Shown: positions 1 through 12,833 of the stretch, in pieces | Layout of the letters: each line of letters begins with the position of its first letter | Numbering within the stretch: position 1 is the first letter of the stretch | NCBI RefSeq assembly: GCF_000524195.1 | Contig: NW_020170382.1 | Coordinates: 1,923,370 to 1,987,369, forward strand | Reading direction: 5' to 3' | Source of the DNA: Echinococcus granulosus | Taxonomy: Eukaryota; Platyhelminthes; Cestoda; Cyclophyllidea; Taeniidae | Length of the DNA: 64,000 bases | Made by a program: the position numbers and the translations under genes | The notes under the pieces: generated by a model | Databases searched by the model: none | Told to the model about the DNA's origin: nothing | The model's input: the letters and a program-made list of their open reading frames with translations, nothing else

Positions 1-2040
1 CAATCTATACGGAAAGCAACACGGAAAATTCCCTCTTGGTCTTATTTCATGAAACGTTAGATATTGTTAAGAAAGCATGCAGTTCACGTACCTCTGCTCA
101 CTTTAATTTCTTCTAACTAGAATTAAAAGGTTTCTAAGTATCTTTTAACGCCCCATGAGAATCAACCATAAAATCATTGTTAAAGCGTAAAAAACTGAAA
201 ATCCCAAAGCAGTGTACCCCAGAAAGAGTCGAGCTCTGTTGAAAACCTTAAATTATTGTCAATTTGATCATTTTTAGTGTTTTAAAGGAGCTGATGATTC
301 ACTGCATTAAACTCAAACCTCTGAGTTGAACATCTCGCCGATTAACCAATGAAATTCGGACAAAATATAGGGTCCTTTCAGGTCAACAGTCAGGCGACCT
401 GCATATCTGTTTATGTTGAAGTAAAATGGCGCACTCTGATGATTGGTTTTTCAGCTAATCAAATTGCTTTTTTCTCTTAATTTGTCCCATTTCTTGTAGG
501 TGCAGTGAAGTGAGAGTGAGCCGTCACTTCCTTCACCCAAAACAGCACGCAACCTCTTTAAACGGCCGTTCTAGCGTCTCAAAATGGTAGCTATCTGCTC
601 TCATAGCATAAATAGATGAATTCTGCCAGTGTATCATCGAATAAACACACTTGAAAGTCTGCGAAACATCATACGTACAATGTTCAAATTTTTGCCTTTA
701 CTTCAAACACACTTTCTATCAAAATATCAGGGAGGAAACAGATAGTACGAACTGAGCGATTTCTACGACACTCATTGTCCCCCACTTTGTTGTATTGAAG
801 TCGAGTAATCTGCTTACTGTACGATTTTATGTAATTAGTTATGACTGACTGATGTCAAGTATGTCACCCGTGTGTGACGTTATTAATAAATTAAAAAGAT
901 TTATCAAAGCAGTGTTCTGGGTGGACGTGATTCTTTAGTTTTGTGTCTTTCAGGTGAAGTTCCGGTACGGGAAGTGGAAACTGGCCTTAGGCTGGTAAAA
1001 CTTGCATTGAATTCATATCCAATGTTAATACTTACGATAATACCACTAAACTAGTAAGAGTTGTAAAACTTAAGCACTTTATTTTGAACCATCTCATAAA
1101 ATAGTACACGTACGTTATACCTTGAAGCATAAAAAACTCATAATCAACACTTTGTCGCTGTTTTTGATGTCTAGTGAAAAATCACTCTTGATGTGAATAC
1201 CTTATTAGCATAATGATTTGAAATAAACCTGCTTATTGAGAAGGTGCGATCCCATAAAAATGAAAACAACCTGGCTGAGAGTTTGAGCTTTCATAAGTGC
1301 TTATTTGATCCACACAGACTGTCAGTACGCTGAGTCTTGTCTCCTGAAGACAGGAAAGTCATTAATTAAGCTATTTCATCCATCTGAATCGCATCTACTT
1401 TGAGCTGGAATTGCATAGGTCTGTTCACTATAATACTCAAGTACTCCTGAAGCCTTTTATTACTTACAGAAGTTTCGCTATTTCAGTACAGAATTGAAGT
1501 GCCTGCGCTAAAAGTAATTGTTCTACTATAGGATTGCGTGAAACGCCCTACTCAAGGTTTCTTCGGGTCATTACGTTATCATTTGTTCCTACTCGATGCT
1601 CTGTCAATGCATCGAGAAGTTGGAATTCCCGTCAAACCTATTTCATTGAAGGGGGCACCGCACGAAGGGAGCTTACCCAATCATAATCCATTTGACACAT
1701 TAAAAGTATACATTTAAATGGTGTATTAAACTGACCTGATTTTTTGGGACACTTTTGGACAACCTTGTGGTGAGGGTTCACGTGTCCTTTTACTTGAGGT
1801 GAAGAGTAATTTCTATCAACCCCAACATTGACTGATTAGATTGGTAAAGTTTATTATAAGCAAAAATGGTTCGAGTGTACTTTAACTTATTTTTAGAGCA
1901 ACTTTCCGCAATTGCACCCTTCATCAAATTTCCACAAAGCAGAGCTTAAAATTTATTTGAGGTCATGGAATTCCTGCCATATACATTTGAATGTGGCTAA
2001 TCTTTCACATTTTTAGATGAACGAACAGCAGGTCCTTTAT
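1..2040. other. Non-coding stretch, nothing recognised
   Basis: AT-rich sequence with stops in all frames. No open frame of useful length, no recognisable protein similarity, no RNA gene and no obvious repeat array. It is probably intergenic or part of a long intron of a gene lying to the left of the window. Confidence 0.5.
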
Positions 2041-2119
2041 GCTAAATGAAAACACTTCATTTGCCCATCACTTTAACCCTCATCAATACTCTAAGGGGTG
2101 GTAATAACTCACCTTTCCC

Positions 2120-2210
2120 GAATATTATAAGGCAACCCGAGACTGCCCTGAAGGCGAAAGAGGTCATAATACTAGGGCAGAATATGTACCATCAACGGAT
2201 AGAAGGGTTG
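2120..2210 (+). repeat. Dispersed repeat, copy A (fragment)
   Basis: The core reads 'cctgaaggcgaaagaggtca' followed by 'taatactagggcagaatatg'. Related cores occur near 2932-2975, 15695-15720 (reverse strand), 15898-15935 and 52728-52765. The shared block is a CCTGAAGACGAAAGAAG-like segment followed by an ATAATACT(A/T)GGGCAGAATAT-like segment. The short open frame across it (2046-2333) has no recognisable domain and is best explained by the repeat. Copies differ by point changes and small indels, so the family is old. Confidence 0.65.
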
Positions 2211-2479
2211 AAGGAAGTACAAAGGCGAAGCCCTAAGCACCCTTTAAAGTTTCACACAACACCCTTCCTCTTTCGAGCGACGGCCCCGGCAACCCACTTG
2301 GGCAATCTTTGGGTCGGCCATCACAGTGGTTAGCTCTGCGAGGAAAAACACCCACGAACCAACCGCACGTCACCGAATTTGCAAGCAAATGAGAACAAGT
2401 TTAATCGCAACATCACTGAGCCCTGTTGACAATTCTACGGGATCTGGGATTTTGTCCTGTTTGGAAACCGTGCTAAGGG

Positions 2480-2890
2480 AAGGGGACGTGTAAGCCATCA
2501 CTTACATCCATCGCCAGTCTTAAGAACACTGACCAAAAGGTAGTCATTTAATGGTGGAAGGGGTTTAAACCGGGTCTGTGGGGAGAGTTTTGCCACTGTT
2601 TTCACTTCAGTGGTGCTCAGCCATATCTGATTGGATTCAATGCAGGTAGTAGAGAGGTTGAGGATGTATTGCGTGTTCCAGATGGACCACGGACACGGCT
2701 TGTGTCGTTTCACTTGTTACCAGCATTTCTGCAGACCATGGGGCTGGGGTAGTTGCCGAAGGTTGACGTCATCTTTAACCCTTCCGTTAGGAGTTGTCAC
2801 ATATTCTCCCATCTGCAACATATGCCCTCTTTCCGTCACACCGAGGTTTAGCATTCAGGTATGGAAATCAGGGCAGATGTTTTAAGGATC
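2480..2890. repeat. Possible degenerate mobile-element sequence
   Basis: A stretch of higher GC than its surroundings, lying between two copies of the dispersed repeat. Short overlapping open frames on both strands (about 2498-2713 minus, 2631-2885 plus) have no recognisable protein. I call it repeat-derived only from base composition and position; no second full-length copy was found in this window. Confidence 0.3.
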
Positions 2891-2911
2891 GGTTTCGCTT
2901 GCCGCTGCCAC

Positions 2912-3060
2912 CAATGTATCACCATATGACTTTCCTAAAGACGAAGGAAGTCATAATACTAAGGCAGAATATGCACTGCCACCGTCCGGAATGGCTGGGG
3001 GGCTACTGGCATGGCCCAGAGGCAGTGTTGCCCGGCGGAAGCACAACGACTAGGCCTTAA
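2912..3060 (+). repeat. Dispersed repeat, copy B
   Basis: Contains the family core 'gacgaaggaagtcataatac' followed by 'taaggcagaatatgcac', then 'ggctactggcatggcccaga'. The last segment is the same as in the copy near 52795-52815 (GGGCTACTGGCATGGCCCAGAAGG). The order of blocks (core, then GGCTACTGGCATGGCC) is conserved between the two, which shows these are copies of one element rather than chance matches. Confidence 0.75.
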
Positions 3061-4955
3061 GTGCCCGCTAACCCAAAACGAGGAGTCAAACAAAAATCAA
3101 AATATGGTATATTAAGCTGGCAGTGCAATTTTTACGTAAGTAACATCACAGTATTTGGCATCTTAATATCTCCTATAAAATTCACTTCCGAGTCTGTTGT
3201 TTTGTTTGGTGAAAAAATCGGTAACGGAGACATTTGTAGCCGATGCCACAGTGTCACCCCGTTCGATGTTGAAATGACATTCATGCTTACGGAAGTGACG
3301 AAGTGCAAACGACATTAAAAATTCAAGAGTTTTTTTTAGAATCTGGAATCGCAAGCGGAGATCAAGTAATCGAAAAGTTAGTGCAATTTTTGATACGGCT
3401 CACTAGAACAACTTGTTGTAGGTATTGTAGACTTGCAAAATGCGATTGTTAACCAGCACACACTGTAAAGCAGCAGTCGATGGGCAATTTCCTGTTATCT
3501 GGAATTTGCATATCATTAAGTGTCGGTTGAACCTCATAGGTGTGATTTGAGCCTGTCTGAATTGCGAATCAACCAAGCCGCAAAAACTTTTCTTCAAACT
3601 TGTATTACTTTCGACCAAGGTAGAGTAGCAGAAAGCAACACCAAGAAATAGTTTAATCAATTTAATTAATATTTAGCAATAAGCCCCAAAGACGACCATT
3701 TCGTTCTTCACTTCTTTCACCTTATAAAAACCCGCCATAGGGAAGGGAATGGTTGCTGACAGGCCTGCTTGTGATGAGAAATGGAATTTGCATTCCAACA
3801 TTCGTTAAGCGAACAACTACATCACCAATCATTCCCAAGCTATACATTCACCATCCATCCCACATTTCTACGGTGGGCAAGACTTTATCCGCCTAGGATA
3901 AGGCTCATTTTACTTAGAGGTGTGGTGTACTGCAGATGCAACCACTCACTGCGAATTGATCACCTGCAATTATGACTGCAAGCCACTTAGTTGACGCAAA
4001 GCGATCCATATGAGTGTACAAGAAAAATTCTTCTTTCTCTACTTCAGAAACCGTCAATCATACGGAAGAAGTTCCCCATACCGCACCTTAGGATGGAAGG
4101 AAAAAGAGAGAGAAAAGGGTGAGGCTCTTTCCTGTCTTCTAGGGACAAAAATAGATCTTACTTTGTTATTGAAGAACCCATCCTCAGCTAGAAGGTCATT
4201 TTAAATCTGTTGATTTATTTATTTACTCGGGTGCTAATCAGGCGTTGGCTGTAATTGTTCTGCAATTTCTGCTGCACCGTCACAACCGCCATCGGCCTAA
4301 TTGACCTAGCAAGTGCGCGGCATCGCAGTCCACGTCGGAGTAATTACACGCCTTTGTGTGTGTTTCTGTATTTACAGAGTAATTTTGCATCATGCATCAT
4401 TTTGGCATGAATTTTGAACTAAGATTGTAGAGATGAAAATGTCTTTTTGCTGAATTTTTTTTAATTCGACGTATGCAGCTAAATGTAAAAGTGGGGCCCT
4501 ACTTGTAGGTGGCTTCAACTCCCCTTCATTTATGCTACCAAAAACCAAATCTACGATGCCATTCTCGATTTCGTTACATTAAGGTTGGAAATTGCACTCG
4601 CTTAGGTGGTTAATGAGAACTTTCGAAGGGTGGTCGAGATAGGCTAAATTGCATTCTTACGACACCAGTAAGTCCCCACTTCCTCCCTCACATTAGCCGA
4701 GAGAAGGCTATTAGCAGTATAAGCGGTATTTTTTGACTTCTTTTTAAGTATTAATGCCAGGGCCGTGTCAATGACAAAAATGGCCAAGCAAATCCAAACT
4801 ATGAACCATTTATTTGAACAATTAAGGTTTGATCGACCAAAATGGAATCAATTAAGCAAACTGCTGTGTCTCTAAAGCCTAGCTAAATGTGGTTAATGAA
4901 CAGGCCCTTTCTCCAGTGCAGGACAGGGCTGGGACTTTGCTATCTGATTTTACAC
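3061..4955. other. Non-coding stretch, nothing recognised
   Basis: Several open frames of 60-90 codons occur on both strands, but none has a recognisable domain, a convincing splice context or biased codon use. No repeat core was found here. Confidence 0.45.
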
Positions 4956-5027
4956 AAACCCAGAGAGAGAGAGAGAGTGGGAGAGTAAGCGGATGTTAAT
5001 AGTGGCAAGGAGGAAAGCAGGATAGTA

Positions 5028-5113
5028 GAAGAGGCGGGCGGGTGGACGGGCAAGCAGGCAGGCAGGCAGGCGACGGGTGTAGGCAGGCGGGCGGGCGGGC
5101 GGGCAGGCAGGCA
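5028..5113. repeat. GC-rich microsatellite (GGCG/GGCA tetramers)
   Basis: Imperfect tandem array of four-base units, with runs of (caggcagg), (gggcgggc) and a second (caggcagg) block, in an AT-rich background. A short (ga)n run lies just to the left at about 4962-4976. Minus-strand frames through the array translate to proline/alanine/cysteine-rich low complexity and are not genes. Confidence 0.9.
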
Positions 5114-7174
5114 ATTCATTGATTGTGCGAACATCGCAGCCGTTCTCCTGGTGATTAACTCTTGCAGCTACCGCCAACACCAACAACTGTATCCCTCCTC
5201 AGTGGCTTACTTTCTCCCCCTTTCTCTATCTATACCCCACCCAATCCACGCAAATTTGCTAGGGAAAGGGTAGAGTTAGTCCACTTCAGAAGGAAACATT
5301 TTTGCTATCTGAAATGTTTTCCTAGAGCGCGTTCAGTGGAGAGGGAGGAAGAGATGGTGCCCAGTTTTCACCCTCCTACTTCATATTTCCCTGATGACCT
5401 TCCTCCCAGTAATGACGGGCATCTTTTCTTGGTATCGGCATTTGGCAATCACATGATCCTACGTGAAATGAAGTAAACAGTTTGGAAATAAAAGTGAGAT
5501 AACAATGAAGATGTCGGGGGTGAGAGCTATCCTTTGCTTCTGGAGACAAAGAATTTTGCGTAGGTGGGATTCTCAAACTTTCATCGCAGCGGGAAAGCAC
5601 CACAGATTGTAACTTCATCGAATAATGCATTGAAAAAGGTTACCTCAATTACCCAGTTTCCATTCCGAACAACTTGTACGAACTTGCTTGGCTATCTTGT
5701 GACCACTACCATGTGGTAATAAAGAAAACTGCGGAGTCCGGAAAAAAAAACACTTTCAACATGACATTGTAGATAAATGAAAATTGGCAATTCGAGAAAA
5801 GCATTACTTTCAAAGTCCTTGCTACTACAGTAGTGTTTTGTTGGCTCACCCCTGCGAAACCACTTCGTACGTGTACCTGTTTTACGTGAAACGGGTGGGA
5901 AGAGAAAATAATGTGGTAACAGTGTTTTTGGTCTCGGACAAACGAGCGCTATTAATTGCGTGTTTTAATTCAATCTCATGTACGACATGTTCTATGGGTA
6001 AAGCGAAATGATGTCGTATCACAACATGGTTAATGACATTTTATAACTACAATGTATAATCCCACCCCATAATATGATAATTTACCCGTACTTTGAACTG
6101 GGACGATTTACAAAGCAAAAAACTACACTAAAGACTTCACTAAATCCTACTTCAAACCCACTCTTGCCATAATTTTGATTCTGGTCTTGATTTATAAATA
6201 CAGGAAGAAACTAACCCAATGTGAATGCAATAGCAGCACAAAATAATCAAGCATTATTTATTGACTACGGTGCATTCTGTGTTGGCTAAACAATTCCGAA
6301 AAACTTTTCGCTTTTGGATTTAGATTATACCATTCGACCAAGAAGGCATTCACGGTAAATCACTCGGATTGGCATATAAGGCTCAAAAATTGTGATTGTT
6401 GTGCTGCGTCAAAATGCTATTGCAGTGTTATGATATTTGCTCTAATGTACTTTTAATTGCTCAGGCTCTGATCCTCCAGATTTGCACTTCCGTCCATAGA
6501 GATGGCCTTCCAGGTGTTTGCATAGCTTTCTGTAAGCTGCCAACAAAATTCTTTCGTGTTGGCATGGCTTATAACAACTTGGGGAAGATTAAAGATGCTA
6601 TACTATGAAGCAATGTATTTTTGCTTGAATATGAATTTTAAGTGGCAAGAAAGCAGATTGGACCAAACTTGTGACTGGGAACATTCCACTGACCCCTGAG
6701 AAGTGACAAAATTGGACTCATCCATAAAGTGGCATTTTTTATTAAGTGGTGCATTACACATCATCGGATTTCTTCCTCAAACTATTTTTCTCGACCTAGG
6801 TGCATCAAACCGGAGATGGGATGACAGAAGAGTGGATTATTAAATGGTAGTACAATAGTGGGCCATTTCCGCAAAGTTTTAACGAAGGCGCTTAAACATC
6901 AATCTCATATGTATAGCTTAAGCAAGGTACCAAAAGTTTACACATCTTCACAAAAATCATTTAAGTAACTCACATGTTAAACTGTGTCAATGATGGGTTC
7001 ATTTGGTTATTACAACTCGCAGTTATATAATATGGCAGTGTTTCAAGCTAGAAAACCAAATTCTACTTAGAACTGCTACATAATCTCGCGAGAGTAATTA
7101 GCAAACAGTTATGCACAAGAATTTAACTGAATAAATTAAACCTTTTCAAGGTCAAACCATTGCAAATAAGGGGA
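5114..7174. other. Upstream region of the FAM187-like gene, no gene recognised
   Basis: Open frames of 60-104 codons (for example 5162-5476 plus) lack recognisable similarity. The sequence immediately upstream of the FAM187-like ATG at 7175 should hold its 5' UTR and promoter, but I cannot point to a specific element. Confidence 0.4.
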
Positions 7175-10100
7175 ATGTGTTTTCGCTTGATTGACTTTGT
7201 AATATTGCTATTGCTGTCATTGATCGGCTTACAATGCCTTCCTGTTATAAAATGGACACAGTACCCGTGTGGCTATGACAGTCCCGTTGTTTATGACAGT
7301 GCTCTCCTTACTGAAGATGAAAGTCTCCATTTATCATGTTCTGTATGTTCGCATTGTGAGCCATACCTCGAAGAGTGTAAGAAGGATTTTGACCTTAGGA
7401 AATGGATGAAATCAATACGTACTAAAATTAAAAAGGCAAGGAAGTCAGGCGAGGTTTTATCATCCGATGTTTCGAACATTCGTGAGAGGTATCAATAGGC
7501 TGTATTCATTTTCACTACTTTTTAATTCGAATTGTTATACTTTTTCAAACTAAAATCCAGGTAGACAATTGGCAGTCATCAGATCTTTGATGCTTACTAA
7601 AGGCATACTTTGATGGGCGGCTATGATCCATTATTCATCATTTGGATATGCTGTTAAACGTACATGGCATCGTTTTTCCACTACCCACGTAGCTTGAAGC
7701 TTTTTCCGGGTATTCTAGAAAAGTTTAATGTGTATCGACCCCTACTTGTCTAAGATTATTCAGTGTTAATGTGACTTAATGCAACCATTATCTTCCTCTT
7801 TGTAAAAGAGTCCGTTTTCGACTCTTTGCGGGATTTGGATCTATTCCTGGTGATATCCTTCGACCCAAGTCTAAAACCGCCCTCCTAAAGAAGTTTTTGT
7901 TTGGAAACTACACAAAACAGCAGTTAAACTTATTTTACACTGTGGAAAAGCCCGGTAGAGCACCACAACGAATAACTTCTGTAAAGACACAACATTTCTC
8001 CCCTCGTGTCTATGTATACATGGATCAACTCATTCTCCGTCAAACACGAACAAAAGACACGGGTATATACACTTGTATGTATCGTGGGCGTCCACGCATC
8101 GTTTGGGCTGTTACCGTACGCGCTGCTGGCGAGGAGCCGTATAGACAGACCATTGCACCAATGGTCTACCTAGAAACCAATGAGACTGATACGAACCCCC
8201 CTAAATCAATTAGGACGTTAGGAAGGAAAACTATCATTCCAGCCAATATCCAGGTAGGGTTCAGTAATTTTTAAATGTCTTGCAAAAAAAAATTATGAAC
8301 TTTCTTGATCTTAAGTGAGTATAATGGTTAGAAGACACTTAACCCCGTGTCATCGGCTTAGTAGCCGAAAAGCCCAAGTAATTGGACGAATAATTGAAGC
8401 AGGTATCTTTTGACTAAAAACTCCATCGGGGCTTTATATAAAAAACGCTCGCGTAACAGATGAATGCCTTAAGTACTACTTGGCTGTTAAGCAAGCTACC
8501 TAACAAAGACTACGTCATTTTGGAATTGATGCTGCAGACTGAGCGACGTCCTAATGGCAAGATTACTTTTTTCCCAGCAGTTTTTTTAAAAGTTTATTTA
8601 AAACGAAATCTTGTGTTAAGGCACACCTCAAGACCCTATTTTTGTTTCTAACACAATGCTACCTTACTTCTGCTAAGCCGTATATTTGAGGCACCCTCAG
8701 ATCCTTTATCATAAAGAGGTCTCGAACCATGAGCATATAAAATTGGTTGCAACTTGATTCCATCAGCATTTTCTTTAAGAACGGTCCTGATTCCTTTAAA
8801 GCATGTCTAAATCCACAGAAAAACGACGCGATTAAAGCAGATACCTTGGATTTCTGCTATGAATTACCAAAGTTTTAATCATCATCCTTCTGGGACAGAG
8901 TTCTCTCAGAAAAATCAGTATTTTTGTTGTTTTGGGTGGCCATACAAACGCTGCAACCGATCTAGTGTTCGATTTATCCTTGAATGAGCTATAAGGCCCC
9001 AGAGGCATCCGAAGAGCTAGTCGACTACCAGACTAGACGGCATGAGCCTAGTTAAGTCATAGAAGTCTCTAAAGGCACGTGTAATCAAATGTTCAGCTGT
9101 GTTTTGATGTGAAATGGATTATTTGACCTTTTTTCCTTAGATATTTACCTCGTGGGGTCCATGGTCACCCTGCGTGCCGTGCGTGGCCCAGTTGCCCCCG
9201 GGTATACCCGAGCTCGGTTTCTTTGAGCGTGGTGGTGAGGGCTTCCAAATGCGCGTGGGCACCTGTTATACGCGCATGCTTGACGGTTTCTTCCCCGTGA
9301 GGCCCTACAAGCTGGCGCACTACGCCACGAAGCCGCTTCGACAGTTCGGTCGCTCTGGATTGCCCTGTCGTTCCCATCTCATTGCCCGTGGGGTCATGGA
9401 GTCAAGAATTCAGGCGCTCAAGAAACGACCCAGTGAACTCATCATTCGACCCTGTTATCGACCCTGTCCTGCTCCGAAAAACTCGTATGTTATTTTCATT
9501 GCTATTGCTTGTCGCTGACGGCTAGTGGTGATCAGTGGTTGCATACTCAAACAATGTCTTCGGCCGTATTTCAAATGGTGACCATGGGGATTTTAATCAC
9601 CAGCGGTTTATTTGTATGGGGGCTTATGGACTTGTTGCATTTTAATAGGCCTGATTTATTGGTCGTATACTCATTATCGAGGAATCATGCTTAAAAATCA
9701 CAGAGTAACAACGCTTATGATGCATTATCATCTTTACTTTTGCTAAATAATCCTGTTTTTTGCTTCTGGAGATATAATCACTTATAATTGCAAAATTCTC
9801 ATTCCTATGTCTCATTAGGAAGGACTTGTAGATTGTAATGATCATTTTAATAAAAAAAAACAATCGTAGAATTTTCGACACTTGTATAATCCTCATTATG
9901 AGGAGCGAGATTTCTTTGGATCATTCCCCTTTGAAATTAAAACAATTGTTTTAAACAGCTTTATTGATGAGCATATTTCTACGCTTTGTAGTAGTTGGCA
10001 AATTAATTCATCCGGATAATCACATCGCCATCAAGTCCAACATAATTATTGCTTTTGCGTAGAGCAGCGACTTCGATAAAATACTGCAGACCCACTCATT

Positions 10101-11500
10101 TTCTGCTTATTAGAAGAAACAGCTTCGAAAACCATCAACCACAGTAAAACAGGTTACCTGAATTAAACCTGAAAATTAAGTTTGTAGATCCAAACCTCCC
10201 TGTACAGTCCTTTCCCACTGCAGATTCATAAAAATACTCATTAACGACTCTTTGTTTACTTTAAGAAGAAGGTGGAAGCAGAATAATCCTAAGTTGTTTC
10301 ACCTCTATTTCTCACTAATTGTCAGCTATTGCCTCTGGATGGCTGAAACTAGATTAACCTCTAATTGTTCAACCTTTCACCGGCGACAGCGTAGGGTTTT
10401 AACATAACTCAATTTGAAGCATTTACCAAGTTAAATAGCGTTTGCATCCAAATTACGATCCAATTATTTGTATTGTAATTTATTGCTTTGTTCCAAAATT
10501 TCCTCATTTGTACTTAGATAATTCAACTAATCATAATTCTCTCCCCTGAAATGCCAGCAACAGTGATTACCTTACAACCCGACAAAGCATTTTGTATTTT
10601 GCAAACTGTGGTCCAATAAAGATAATTATGAGCATTGAACCAAATTGCTGACCTCTTTGCTCGGCAAAGAATGGCACATTGATAATTATAGATAAAAAAA
10701 ATATTGGTAAATCCCACTAAGCTCCAGATTCTAAACACTGGGAATGAATGAACTGTGCATTAGCGCTGTTCTCTCCCAGCATGATTGACCCTTGGCAGTG
10801 GCTATTTTTCGCCATCAACAGACGCCTCTACTCCTTCATCCCCTTCACCCGAGGCATGGTAAAGGCGAGCGCACTGGAGGCGGCCGATGAGGTCGCAAAA
10901 CCATCGATGAAACGGATACGCATTAAGGATGGCGACAGTTTCGTCCTCTCCTGCCCCCTGCGGGGTACTGTTCACTCACCCATTTCCTGGTTCCGCCTTC
11001 CTACCAGCAAAAGTGAGACCAACAATCTCACTGCCACTGCACTCATGGCGGGCGCGTTTGGCGCCTTTGGAACCCCCTCTGGCTGGCTAGCCTTCCACGC
11101 AGAACAGGTAAACCTATCCACCCTGCTGGCGAAGTCACGTGGTAGGGTACGCCTCGACCCCGCCTACCACCTGATTTATGCTGAAGCCAAATCGGCCAGC
11201 GATGCCGCGGTGGACAGCGAGAGCGGGCTTTTGCCCGTCTTCCGTCTGGCCTGTGTGCATGGAGACGCGCGCGGCAGCAACTTCAAGTGGTCCGATTGGA
11301 CAGGGGTACTCGCGGTGGAGACGATTGTGCGGTGGTCACAGTTGGAGGTTATTACGGGTTTGAGCACTGCGGTAGCTGTCCTTATGCCTGCATTCCTTTC
11401 ACTTGCAACTGTCTGTATGGCTGTCAAGTGTCTGGCCGATGAAAGGAAGGCTGCTATGCGAGCTGCTGCAGCAGGAAGAACCCAAAGACCCAAAATATGA
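7175..11500 (+). CDS. FAM187A: FAM187-type two-Ig-domain membrane protein
   Basis: Single-pass type I membrane protein with extracellular Ig-like domains; the molecular role of the family is not well defined. Exons: 7175-7488, 7809-8253, 9141-9484 and 10780-11500. All junctions are GT-AG and the phases close to a 607-residue protein. I start at the ATG at 7175; the frame is open slightly upstream but without an ATG. Residues 1-21 form a hydrophobic signal peptide. The first Ig-like domain runs from Cys55 to DTGIYTC (Cys194). Next comes SWGPWSPC at about 257-264 with a following cysteine set (GTCYTRM, RPCYRPCP), matching the conserved FWEWTPC...GLCY...RSCLVPC region of vertebrate FAM187A. The second Ig-like domain (SFVLSCP, Cys426) ends before a transmembrane helix at about 558-586 and a short basic tail. 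Vertebrate FAM187A is about 413 residues, so this copy is longer, mainly by a basic insert after the first cysteine cluster and by the extended second Ig region. The family call is good; the exact orthologue is inferred. Confidence 0.8.
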
Positions 11501-12725
11501 AGGAGTGGTTGCTGTATCCACCAAAGTAATCAATTCGTATGTTCGACTCGCTCTGGATGAGTGTAACAAAAGAAAGTGTTAGACCGTTATCGGTCATAGC
11601 TATGGTTGGCAAGAATAGTGAATGCGCTTAAAAGCGATAGCTTCGACCCGAAGAGGTAAATATACATATGCATAGTACCTATAGGAAAAATTATTTGGAC
11701 AGTACTTATTCATAATGGAGCTGTTAACCCCGTAAATTCACCAGGGTAGTGATACGCAAAAAACCCCTTAGCCATTAATAATTCCAATTGACATTAGCAG
11801 AATCGTAAGATTCATTGAAAAAATCGCATTTCTTGTCGGCATGAAAGATTGCCATTTCTGCTTTTATGATGTTCTACTGATTGACACGTCCATCAAGCGG
11901 CCCCACAACAACAATAAAGCGCGATGAATGGAGCTTTTGCAGCTCAAATATGTATGCGTTTACATACTCAACGAGTACACTTGTTTTCCTTAAAGTCAAG
12001 AATCTTGTTTGGAGCGATAGCGAGTGCTGTTCATTCAAAAACTATTTACTAAAAAGAGGGATAAAACTGAAACCTAAATCGTGAACCCAAATAAGCGAGA
12101 CTTCTACGTTGGTCAACCATTGACCTCTTGAAATAGACAAATGAACAGTTGTCAGGGCCAAATGCTACATTCTTGGCAAGTAATTTATTCTCAATGGATA
12201 ACTCCACCACGACTTCAAAGGGAATACCATTATCGCTGTTACAAGGAATCTGGAACTCACGGAACACCTCCTGATAAGAGGCGAAAATATGTAAAACGAC
12301 AGGTTGCACTAGGCGAAAAGTATGCACTGAAAACTGTCAGCAGCTAATGAGAGTGAAGTGATGAGCCGCTCACAACTAGCAAATGAACCAAATTAGATCC
12401 CAAAGATTGCGAAACGCATACCTCTAAAGGCGCTAAAAAGCAAATAATTTATGAGGCAACTATTCATGCTGCGAAACTTCCAGTAGGTAGTCAGTTTCAT
12501 CCGAACATCAGCTTCATTGACGCAAAAGGTCAGAAGATAAATCAGCACAACAATTACAGCCACTCATAGACAGAAGGGTCGGACACCGGTAGGGAGAAGG
12601 CACGGGAGAGATTTCATCTCCGATGAGACAACACAAATAGCAGAGGTCCTAAAAATTACCGTCTACGTAGAGGAACAATTGATCGATCTCTTCATAAACA
12701 GTGCTCACACTCAAGTGCATTGACA
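11501..12725. other. Convergent intergenic region
   Basis: Lies between the 3' end of the plus-strand FAM187-like gene and the 3' end of minus-strand SSRP1. Short frames (11881-12084 plus, 12049-12327 minus) have no recognisable product. Apart from candidate polyadenylation signals I see nothing in it. Confidence 0.5.
11913..11918 (+). terminator. Possible polyadenylation signal for the FAM187-like gene
   Basis: AATAAA on the plus strand, about 410 bases past the FAM187-like stop codon at 11500. Position and orientation fit a 3' end, but nothing else supports it. Confidence 0.3.
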
Positions 12726-12731
12726 TTTATT
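12726..12731 (-). terminator. Polyadenylation signal of SSRP1
   Basis: TTTATT on the plus strand reads AATAAA on the SSRP1 strand, about 105 bases after its stop codon, a usual distance for a short 3' UTR. Confidence 0.6.
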
Positions 12732-12833
12732 CGCCCTGACAGATATAAGGTAATTATGATACAACTTCTACACATAGCAATCGTTTAAAATCCAACTCTT
12801 GTACATATTTAAAGCAGCGAACATCCATCTCTA

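Noticed and set aside
4940..5186. Proline/alanine/cysteine-rich minus frames
   Set aside because: They are translations of the GC-rich microsatellite.
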